Positions 1-9,900 of a stretch of 41,656 nt of DNA are shown here, one piece after another. The notes beneath the pieces were generated by a model. It made no database searches, was not told where the DNA came from, and saw only the letters and a program-made list of their open reading frames with translations. The translations under genes and the position numbers were made by a program. The stretch's first letter is position 1, and every line of letters begins with the position of its first letter. Origin of the DNA: Baffinella frigidus (lineage: Eukaryota > Cryptophyceae > Cryptomonadales > Baffinellaceae); assembly GCA_026770585.1 (NCBI GenBank), contig MU646373.1:150836-192491 (forward strand), read 5' to 3'.

Positions 1-330
1 GAAACCCGAAACCCGAAACCCGAAACCCGAAACCCGAAACCCTAAACCCTAAACCCTAAACCCTAAACCCTAAACCCCAAACCCCAAACCCTAAACCCGC
101 ACCCCGAAACCCGAAACTCGAAGCCCTCAACCCTAAACCCCAAATCCTTAACCCTAATCCCTAAACCCGAACTCTAAACCCTAAACCCTAAACCCTAAAC
201 CCTAAACCCGAAACCCTAAACACTAAACCCTAAAACCCAAACACTAAACCCCAGACTCTCAAGTCTAAACCCTAAACCCTAAATCCTAAACCCTCAACCC
301 TCAACCCCACACCCTAAACCCTAGATCCTG
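1..330 (+). repeat. Telomere-like CCCTAAA/CCCGAAA tract
   Basis: Degenerate 7-mers with the C-rich strand on plus: first an array of CCCGAAA, then CCCTAAA with CCCCAAA, CCCTCAA and other variants. The irregular units and the position at the window edge fit an interstitial or subtelomeric array; a true telomere end would be more uniform. Confidence 0.9.
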
Positions 331-617
331 TTGACAGGATGCTTGACCCCGTCTCCCCGACGGCGCTCTCTCGCGAGTGAGGACGAGACACGCTGCTGGG
401 GCTGCTGGGACTGTTCGGGAAAGTTGACTACACGTGTCCGTGAAGTAAACTTGCTTCTGACAAGTTTACTACACGAACACGTGTAGTAAACTTGTCCGTG
501 TGTAGTAAACTTGCCTCCGCCCGGTGTCGCCCACCAGGGGATTCGGCACAGAAACGTGCATGCTGCCCCACTACGTTCAACAAAGCGCCAATAGCTCCAA
601 CCAGAGTCTTCTACGGA

Positions 618-911
618 ATGCTGTCCTTCGCCACCACGACGCACCACCTCCCTCAAGGCCGACAGTTCTTCCAACAACAATCCAACTCCGCACGCTCCAT
701 CCTCAAAAAATCCTTTCATGGGCAGGAGACTGCTGCTGGCCGCTCTAGGTCCCCCCTTGAATTTGAGGAGCACCGGCTCCGCTCCTGGGAGCTGACGGAG
801 CGGTCCCTCATCGTGACGTTCTTCTTGGTGTGGGCCGTCTCTGTCCTGCTCCTCGCTGGGACGCACTTGCTGTCCTTTTTGGACGTTGTTGTCCCAGCTT
901 CGACAAATTAA
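618..911 (+). CDS. Possible small single-pass membrane protein
   Basis: An ATG at 618 opens a 97-codon frame. The first two thirds is polar, with Gln-, Ser- and Arg-rich stretches. A strongly hydrophobic segment near residues 63-85 (around VTFFLVWAVSVLLLAG) looks like a transmembrane helix, and the protein ends about ten residues later. The frame is open back to about 492, so this could be the last exon of a longer gene. I recognise no family and see no polyadenylation signal. It lies between telomere-like tracts at 1-330 and 1395-1640, whose C-rich strand is plus, as in other plus-strand genes here. The overlapping minus-strand frame of 291 codons is Arg-rich and looks like a shadow. Confidence 0.4.
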   Translation: MLSFATTTHHLPQGRQFFQQQSNSARSILKKSFHGQETAAGRSRSPLEFEEHRLRSWELTERSLIVTFFLVWAVSVLLLAGTHLLSFLDVVVPASTN

Positions 912-1394
912 TGAAAATGTCAACGTATCCGCGGTGTGGGTGTGTGTGCGCGTGTGCTTCCCTCGCAATGCAATGCCGTTCGCGCTGATGCGATCTTTGA
1001 TGCTGTCGTTTGCTCGGTCGGGTCCCTCCTCCTTCCTCCTTGCGAGAAGCGACGAGCTCTGATTCCTCTTGGACAAATCCCCTCCTCTGAGCGGTTCGCT
1101 CTCCGGGGGAAGAACCCTTTGTTGAATCGCCTGGCACGACCGCTGGACGCTCTTGTTCAGTATCCTGCAGAATGGCCATGCTTCCTTTCGGATCACATTC
1201 AGGCCCCCCGGTGCAGAAGGATCGCGGCAGAAACCGGCTAACGGGTATCCTCATCGGGCATGTCCCGGTGTTGATTTGCACGTGCTGTTGACCCGGAACC
1301 AAAAAGAGGGAGGCACTGACTAAGGCGTATTCCTGCCTTTCTTCGACTGTCTTGCGTATCGCCGCCTGAGAACTTGACTTTTGCGTAAAAAAAT
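912..1394. other. Non-coding region with one dispersed-repeat copy
   Basis: I see no convincing gene. About 1165-1260 (catgcttcctttcggatcac and onward through the CCCCCCGGTGCAGAAGGAT segment) is closely repeated at about 33590-33680, so it belongs to a dispersed repeat. Confidence 0.5.
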
Positions 1395-1645
1395 GTAACC
1401 TGAACCCTTAAACCTAGACCTGAAACCATAAAACAAAAAACACATAACCCTAGACACCAAACCCCAACTCCTAAACTATGAACCCACATCCTGAACCCTA
1501 AGTTCTAAACCATATATTCTGAACCCGAAATTCTAAACTCTAAATCCTAAACCCTACACCCTAAAACCCAAACCTATACCCTGAAACCTATACCCTGACA
1601 AACTCTCAGCCCTGAAACCTAACCCTCAACCCCAACAATAGGGGG
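1395..1645 (+). repeat. Telomere-like tract, degenerate
   Basis: Degenerate CCCTAAA/CCCTGAA/CCCTATA units with the C-rich strand on plus. More diverged than the tract at 1-330. Confidence 0.8.
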
Positions 1646-2060
1646 TATGGGCTGCAGAAACCATTAGTGAGAAAAGCTAAGTGATGTGTTGTAAACTTGG
1701 TGCAAAAATTGAATTCTGGACATTTAAAATGAAAGGCCACGAGTTTCGTTCAAATAAGCTTAGTGCTCAGTGCTGAGTGCTTTGTTGTCGTTTCCATGGT
1801 CACGGGATTGCTGACTCCATGATAAAAAAATACACTAGGCACTAAGCATACGCATATGCTTAGGCTAAGCGTATGCATGTGCTTGGAGCTTAGTGTCAGC
1901 ATGCACGTGTTTTGTAAATACCGAGCAACACCCGTGTTGTGACACCGTGGCCAGGACGCTTTGCCTTCCCTTGGCATTTATAGACTAACTCTTTCTGTCG
2001 ATCAAAACGAACTAAAACAGAAGTAAGATAGCCTTTGTGGTATATCTCAACGATTCGGCT
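1646..2060. other. AT-rich intergenic DNA
   Basis: No gene recognised. It contains short inverted words around GCATATGCTTAGGCTAAGCGTATGC (1850-1876). Confidence 0.4.
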
Positions 2061-2065
2061 ATTTC

Positions 2066-2112
2066 AGGTCACGGACCAGGTCCGAGCGGACCAGGTCCGT
2101 GACCTGAAATAG
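2066..2112. repeat. Perfect small palindrome
   Basis: Two arms of about 20 bases (TTTCAGGTCACGGACCAGGT on the left and its reverse complement on the right) surround a short CCGAGCGGA centre. This could form a cruciform or be a tiny MITE remnant. Confidence 0.7.
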
Positions 2113-2234
2113 TTGCCTTGTTGCCTTGAAGCAAGGCTTTGTTCGGTTCGGCCAAGGCAAAGACAAAGGAAGATGACAAAAAGGCAAAAAGAGAGCTTTT
2201 CGCTTTACAAAAAGAGACCTTTTTGCTCAAAAAA

Positions 2235-2303
2235 CTGAAACACGAGAGATCGAACTCGGGACCTCGCGTGAAAAAGAGAGCGTTTCTGACCGCTCCACCA
2301 CAG
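2235..2303 (-). repeat. tRNA-like pol III unit (possible SINE head)
   Basis: On the minus strand TGGTGGAGCGG (2300-2290) fits the A-box pattern TRGYNNANNGG exactly. About 35 bases later GTTCGATCT (2255-2247) fits the B-box GWTCRANNC except for the last base. The sequence between does not fold into a clean cloverleaf, because the T-stem has mismatches. I therefore call it a tRNA-derived repeat or decayed tRNA. Confidence 0.4.
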
Positions 2304-2379
2304 ATGTGTGATGCACACCAGATTTCCTTTCGATCATCATTCACCCCTCTGTTCATATACGAGCGTCGTACCAGGAGAG

Positions 2380-2526
2380 GTTGGAGATCCCCATAAGGGC
2401 CCCCGAAGGGTTCGGAGATTCCTTACGGGGATCTCCAAGGAGTTCGGAGATCCCCGTAAGGAGGTCGGAGATCCCCATAAGGGGTCGGACCCCTTACGGG
2501 GACCCGTACGGGGATCTCCGACCTCC
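2380..2526. repeat. Cluster of GGAGATCCCCGTAAGG inverted/direct repeats
   Basis: The word GGAGATCCCC(A/G)TAAGG and its reverse complement CCTTACGGGGATCTCC recur about eight times in both orientations in 150 bases. The spacers are GTTC or GTC. This nested palindrome array can form alternative hairpins. Confidence 0.75.
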
Positions 2527-2534
2527 CCAACCCT

Positions 2535-3054
2535 CAACCCTCAATCCCCTTAGCTTTCAGATCTGCTCTCTCAACCCTGAACCCTAACCCTTACCCTAAA
2601 CCCTAAACTCTCAACCCTAAACCTTAAACCCTGAACCCAACATCCTGATCCGTAAACCCGAAACACAAGACCCTAAACCCTAAACCCTAATCCCCAAACC
2701 CTAAACCCTACCTCCCAAACCATAAACTCTCGGCCCTGAACTTTCAACCCTAAATCCCCAAAGCACTTCACCTCAAATCCGAAGCGCTAAACCCTTTACT
2801 TTAAACCATACACCTCAAACCCCAAGCCCTTAACCCTAAACCTTCATTCTTCAACCCTAAACCCTAAATCCTAAACCCTCACACCCTGAACCCTAAACTC
2901 TAAACCCCAAACCCCAAACCCCAAACCCTGAACCCCCAACCCCAAACCTTCACGAAATCTCTAAACCCTTGACCCCCAAACACCCTGAACCCTAAACTCT
3001 ACACACTACACCCTGAACCCTGAAACCTGAACCCTGAACCCTGAACCCTGAACC

Positions 3055-3114
<60 letters not shown>

Positions 3115-3447
3115 ATCCTCAACCCTCAACCCTCCACCCAAAAATCTGAACCCTCCACACTCAACCATACACCCTCAACCCTAACACATCCCCCCCCAAG
3201 CGTGAAACCCCAAACCCCAAACCCCAAACCCCAAACCCCAAACCCCAAACCCCAAACCCCAAACCCCTTCATCTGAACCTTGAACCCTAAGCCCTCAACC
3301 CTCAACTCTAAACCATGAACTCCAAACCCTATTATGAACCCTAAATTCCAAATTCTAAACCCTCAACCCTGAACCCTGAACCCTGAACCCTGAACCCTAA
3401 ACTCTAAGCCCTAGGCTCCAAACCCTGATGAACCCTCAGCCCTGCTC
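2535..3447 (+). repeat. Telomere-like tract, C-rich strand on plus
   Basis: About 0.9 kb of CCCTAAA, CCCTGAA, CCCTCAA and CCCCAAA units with homogeneous sub-arrays: CCCTCAA at 3050-3130 and CCCCAAA at 3205-3265. The sub-arrays indicate local expansion of individual variants. Confidence 0.9.
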
Positions 3448-3560
3448 CCTTGTTTCGGGTTCAGGGTTCAGGGTTCAGGGTTCAGGGTTTAGGGTTTAGG
3501 GTTTAGGGTTTAGGGTTTGGGGGTTTGGGGTTGAGGGTTTAGGGTTTAGAGTTTAGGTAG
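3448..3560 (-). repeat. Telomere-like tract in the opposite polarity
   Basis: Directly after the C-rich array the same strand switches to GGGTTCA and then GGGTTTA units, ending at about 3558. This makes a head-to-head junction of telomere-like repeat at about 3448. Confidence 0.85.
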
Positions 3561-3599
3561 GTTGTCTACTCCCTCTTGACCACAACGTCAATTATTGGC

Positions 3600-3690
3600 A
3601 GAATCCTTCGATGTGTGAAGGGTTCTTTAGGTCCTTTAGGTTATTCGAGCTCCCAACATAGGTGGACACCGGTCCGGAACTGCCCTGGCG
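3600..3690 (-). repeat. Dispersed repeat family C copy
   Basis: Shares a block around GAGCTCCCAACATAGGTGGACACC with copies at about 11028-11112, 31134-31205, 31790-31882 and 33525-33612. It lies in the putative upstream region of the cyclic-nucleotide-binding gene. Confidence 0.55.
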
Positions 3691-3951
3691 TCAACTTATG
3701 ATTGACCACTATCACGTCTAAAGTGGCTCTGCGAACAAGAGATTTTGATATTCAAAACCCATTTTTTATTAATTTCGCGTCGGGCCAGGGCTCCCAAGCT
3801 CAAGCGAGCGCGAACTGAGGGGACGGGAGAAGTTCAGTGCGGCTGTTGGGTTCGACGGGAGGAAGCGAAGGCAAGTCGTTCGCGTTCTACGCTTGAAAAC
3901 CACATTTTTTCCTGCGACGACCCGAGAGCGACTGGTGCGGGCACGGCAGGG

Positions 3952-6900
3952 ATGGCGCACGACGTGGAAGCGTTGCCAGGGAATGGGGCGTCGGGACGCC
4001 TTTCCGTGGACCTGGACGACAGGAGCCCTGAGAAAGCTCTGGCCTCCCTCTTGACACGTCCGGTCAACACTTCCACGTTCCTGTCCTCGCATGTCGAGGG
4101 TATGAACCGCCGCATGGGAAAGGACTCGGACGATGTGGGCTCGCTGAGGGCGAGAAAAATGGTGGCGGCGCTCAGCGACTCTGCATTCTTGCCGGAGATC
4201 TACCATCGCAGTCCGCTGGCGGCCGGATCAAAATCCGAGACCTTTGGAGGCAAGACTGGGCGGCCAGGCAACGTGCTGGCCCTTCTCAAGGATTCACGAC
4301 AGCACCCTGCTGAGTCGCACGCCCACGCCGACGAGTCGCCGGTGGACGCCTCGACCCGGTCGCGCTCCATGCTGCTGCACATGCGCGATGTAGGGCCCAC
4401 AGGGATGGACCCCATCGCCCGCCTGCCAGGCAGAAGGAAGAAATCGCAGCCCGACCTCGCGCTGTCGCTGGGGAAATCCTCGGAGGGCGGTGCGGACAAC
4501 GAGGCGGAGGGGGCGGCTGCGGAGAAGGAGGAGGGGGCGGAAACGGAGATCGGACTCGACATGGATGCTGAGGCCACTCGCGAGGAGGAGGAGCAGGTAC
4601 ACCCTCAACCCTAAACTCTGAACCCTGAACCCTGATCCCCAAACCCTAAACCCTAAACCCTAAACCCTGAACCCTAAACCCTAAACCCTAAACCTCAACC
4701 CGACACCCCAAACCCCAAACCCCAAACCCCAAACCCTAAACCTTAAACCCTACACCCTACACCTACACCCTGAACCCTACACCCCAAACCCTGAACACTG
4801 CACCCTGAACTCTGAACCCTGAAACCTGAACCCTGAACTCTGAACCCTGAACCCTGCACCCTGAACCCCAGCTCCCAACCCCCAAGTCCTAGACCCCAGA
4901 CCCTAGATCCCAGCCCTTGGCTCTCGATGCGCCAGGCTTCGACGGTCGCGAAAGTCGACTTGTTCGCGAAAGTCAACAGGTTCGGATAGTATGCGCACCT
5001 CGCTGACTTGCGGTGCACCCCTCAGCCGCTGACCCTCACGGGAGGACCAAATCGTCGATTTTAATATCTTCAATTTGCCTTGACAGACCCCCCGAAAAAG
5101 GGGGTCTGCCCAGGTGAAACCAAGGATTTAAAATCGACGATTTGGTCCTCCCGTGAAGGTTGGTGCAGCGGTGCGACGCTTGGCGCGTCTGTGTGTGCCT
5201 GGCCTCTGCTCAGCTAGTCGCGAGAGGGAAGTGTCGGGCGTTGCTTGTTCATGTGCCAAGAAGGGCAAGGTCTAGCTCTTCCTCAGTCGGGTTGATTGCT
5301 CGTTTCACACTCAAAGTCGACGGGAGCGTACAACTACCGGGATTTACTTCCGCTCTGCTCATTTTATCGAGACCAGATCAACGCAGGCAGAGGAAGAAGG
5401 TGACCACACGAGGTTATCCATGCGATCAGGATAAAAGTTCAGCGTTTTGTAGATAGAGGCGCCTGCTTTTCGGGCTAGAGGCGCCCGCTTCTCGGGCGCC
5501 ACGTGACCCAACATATGAAAATTACTACACACGCTTGCAATTGACATTTATTCTGTTCGCACGGATAGCCTCGTGTGGGATGGTGGCGCGATTGCTGAGT
5601 GGTTTCGCGCAGGCACTGGTGGACCACAGATTCGATGCAGTGTCGATGCACGAGATCGCATCTTCGACGGTGGTGCTCTACGAGTTGCCAGCCTTCAAGG
5701 CATTCCGCAAGGCTCCTGCGCACCGCTCCCCCGCAGGTCCCACCCCAAAACCCAAACCCTAAACCCTGAATTCTAAACCCTTACTCCTGCACCCTAAACA
5801 CTAAAGCCTAAAGCCTAAACCCTAAGCTCTGAACCCTGAACCCTAAAAACTAAACTCAAACCCCCAAACCCTAAACCCTGAACCCTGAACCCTGAACCCC
5901 AAACCCCTAAGCCCTGAACCCTGAACCCTGAACCCTGAACCCGAAACCCCAAATCCTATACCCCAACCTTGGAACCCTACACCCCGAACCCTCAACCCTG
6001 AACCCTGAACCCTCAACCCTTAACCCGCAACACAAACCCCCAAAATCTAAACCCTGAATTCTCCACCCTACACACTAGATCCGAGATCCGAGACCCTAGA
6101 CCCTGAGCCCTAAACCCTGAACCCCAAACTCCAAACCCTAAACCCTCAACCCTACACCCTACACCCTAAACCCTCAACCCTACACCCCAAACCTTGAACT
6201 CTTAACCCTGAATTCTAGACCCTACACCCTCAGCCCTAAACCCCAAACCTTAAACCCTAAACCCTAAACCCTAAACCCTAAACCCTGAACCCTAAACCCT
6301 ACGCCCTACACCCTTGTTCCGAGACCCCAGATCCTGCACCCTAGCCCCCAGATTCCAGCCCCTAGATCCTAGACTCTAAACCCTAGACCCTACACCCTAA
6401 AACCTGAACCCGAACCCCAAACCCTAAACAATCAAGCTTAAACCTTCAACCCTAAATCCTAAACCCTTAAGCGTATTGTCCTGCACCGCTCCATCAGCAG
6501 AGGCCTGCGCCGCCGCCCTACTCTGATCCGCTTTGTTGAACGGCCCAGCGCCACATAACGAGGGGCCACCAGCCCTCGGAGTTGGAACAAATCTTCTTTT
6601 TCAATCCCCTTGGTTTGTACTGAGGGCCCTCGGATTCCGACGACCTCTGGTACAAATCGACGGACTCGAAAAGACGATTTGCTCCCACTCTGAGGGCTGG
6701 GGGGGCATGCCAGTCTGCGGGAAAGAAGCAGGGCCGCGCCTGCCGGCCAGATGGGCGACACAGGGCAACCATCGGTCACGAGCAAGCACCCAGATGGCAT
6801 ATCTCAACGAGGGTGGGCGGATGGTGGTGCTTTCTGGTGTGTGCAGAGCGGTTGCTGCTGCGGCCGTTTCTGGAGTGCTGCCCACCCATCAAGGGCCTCT

Positions 6901-9900
6901 CTGCCGCGAGTCTCGACAGGTGAGCGCCAAGTGCACCCTACCGGCCCTGCCAGTGCAAGCAAGTGCCTTCTGTCTGCCAGGCCACACAGCGGGCTACGAA
7001 GGGGTCTTCGTCCCAACATCGGGCCACCTTTCCGTTGCCTTATCCGTAGGAACCCCCGCTGAGGGGTTCTTGAAAACCCCTTCGAAGTCCGCTGTGTGGT
7101 ATGCCACGCTCTGCGGCGATTTGACACTGCGATCCGCGCGCTCGCTACGCTCTTCCTACCAGCGTAGCTAGTCGTTGGGGTGGAGAGCGCGCTCTTAACA
7201 GGCCTGCGGCGCCGAGGCCTGCCTGATGCGGGGTGGTGTCGCTGTGTGACTTTGCTGGAATGCTGGCAGTCTGTGCGCGAGCGTCGAGGTCAAGGAGTTC
7301 CGCAACGGCGACCTTGTCTTCGAGGAAGGCGACGACCCTGACGGTCAAACACTTCACTCCTTCTTCTGCTTCTTCTTCTCTGTTACCAGAGAGGGGGTTC
7401 ACCCCCCCTCAACCCTCAACCCGGGTCAACGGTGTCCGGGTAGAGGGGGGGGGGAGAGAGAGAGCGAGAGAGAGAGAGATAGAGCGAGAGAGAGAGACTT
7501 CCGGAGCAAGGGTACGGTGCCCATGAAGGAGCTCTCACGCGCGGTCCCTCAATTCACCCCCTCTTATCTCTGGTTTGTCTTCTCTAATACCCTGCGAGCC
7601 TTTGGGAAAGTGATCAACTGCTACTTGTACCGAGTGTGTCAACAATTCCCTCTCCGCTCACGCATCCGCTCCCACACAGCGGACTTGGAAGGGATTTCGA
7701 ATAACCCTTAAACGATAGGACCCAGGACCCTACGGTAGGCTATCCGTAGGGACATAGGGGGAGTTCCTTCGGATAAGGTAACGGAAACTCGGGCTCTCAG
7801 AGCCCAAAAATCCCTTCGTAGCCCGCTGGGTGGTGCACCGCATGTTGAAGTGTTGGGGCAATCTCTTGTCGGCGGAGCCACGGGACTCCTTGTCGCATCG
7901 TGTTGAGACTCACCGTGTGCATCCGGACCTACAGGTTTCTACATCGTTCTCATTGGCCTCGCGCACGTTCTCTCAGACTCAGGTGCTGCTCCCTCCCACC
8001 CCGCGTTCATCTCGAAAGATGACTGAACCAGTTGCCTAATTAGCGTTTTCATTTAATCAGGAGGCCTAATTGAATTTACTATGCCCTAACGTATTTCTCC
8101 TATACAACCTCCTATTGAAAAGGAACTGACTCAGTTATCTTTTGAGATGAGCGTGCCGCCACGCTGCCCACGCGCCCGTTTCTGCACATCCTAGCTCTGT
8201 CCCACTTAATTTTGGCTCGCCATTATTTCGTCCTCCCCCCCCCCAATTTCACAGCTGAATTTTGACACCCCCCCATGAAATTTACCTGTGGAATTTCGGA
8301 GGGGGGGCGAAATAATGGCGAGCCCAAATCTAAGTGGGACAGAGCTAGACCTCCCCGATGCCCCCCCCAACATCGACACGATTTCATCCCGCCAGGCACT
8401 TAAATTAAAATCTCGAAATGCATACTTTTGGCGTCAGATTCTTGCTGAAGTGGCCAAATTGGCAACTTCTGACGCCAAATGTATGCACTTCGAGCATTTG
8501 AATTAAATGCCTTGCGGGACGAGATTGCTGAGGCGCGTTTGCCTTCGCAGGAGGCCTCGGGCTGCAGCCCGTCAACAACCTCTCCCCCGGCCAAGGTCCG
8601 TGTTCTGCCCCAGCATTTAATGTAAAAACATATTCCATTTAACACACCGTTTTGTGTTGCCGTAAGGGTGGAATTTGCCATCTTGGCAGCGATATAGCTT
8701 TCCCATAGCTATGTGAACTCGAATTTTGAGACGCCCCCCCTCAAATCCAATTCTCGATTTCATTGACTCGTAATTTACTACACAAATCGGGCCGTGTGAG
8801 ATGTCCTGTCTTTTCTCGGACCATAGTCCATTAATTCAACGAAATTAGTACCAGGATCGAGATAAACCGAACCCGTTTCAACGTTCGAGCTCAGACAGCA
8901 TAGCACAAACCCCACCCCAAATATAGCAAAAAGGTGATTCAAATCAAATATGTTTCCACACGAGATTCGGCCCAGTTGCACCCCGGATGCACCGTGTCCT
9001 GCAGGGCCGCGCGACACCGGGCAGCACGTGGCCCACTGCCTGACACCGCGCGGCGTGTGCACCGCCGCGGGAACACACGCCGCGCGGTGCACGCGCGCGG
9101 CGTGTGCACCGCGCGGACACCAGTGTTCCTTGCAGCCATGGTCAAACACGTCTTCCGTGCGGCCCCGGCTGCCTGCAACCCTGACTGCATCCACTTACAG
9201 TGGCTGGGTGCATGGCAGGGTTCGGCGAGCTGGCGCTGCTGCACAAGTCGCATCGCTCCGCGACTGTCCAGGTGCCCCCACGCCCCCCCTCTATCAGGAT
9301 GGATGGACGCCGCTGCATCTCTCACGCAGGAGGACTATTCCTAGGAGGTTAGAACCATCCTAGGGGCGGTGCGTGTCCTTCTTCCCGAGAACCTGAGAGT
9401 GATCCACTTAGTGCGGTCAACTTGACGTCGAGCATGCGGATCACCTACACGTGCCTGACATTACAGGGGTACCTGTCTCATAAGAAAACGCCCCCCCCTA
9501 GGACCATACAGTAGGCCTATGCCTAGGGCCCTATGGTGGTCCTAGGGGGTGGGCAGTTTCGTAAGAACGAGGTACCCCTGTAGCGCGTTTCCTTCCCGGG
9601 TGCGTTTCTGCATTGCAGGGGTACCTCGCTCATGAGGAAGCCCCCCCCCCCCTAGCACCACCGTAGGGCCCTTGCTAGGCATCGGCCTACTTTTCGGGTC
9701 CTAGGGGGTCGCGGTTTCTTATGAGCGAGGTATCCCTGCACTGCGTGGTGAGGCTGGTTGCGAGAGTGTGAGTGCGGGGCGGCGTTGCAGGGGCTACTTG
9801 AAAATAAGTTCCCGCACCGCTCGTAGGGCGGTCCTAGGCCCATGGGCATAGGCGTACTGTAGGCTCCTATGGCGTAGTGGACCTTAAGTTTCGAGTAACC

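Noticed and set aside
1-330. True chromosome end
   Set aside because: Units are heterogeneous and the same kind of tract recurs throughout the window, so an end cannot be claimed.
321-1196. 291-codon minus-strand open frame
   Set aside because: Arg/Gly-rich composition with no motif, reading through telomere-adjacent repeat and opposite the better membrane-protein frame; typical GC-rich shadow.
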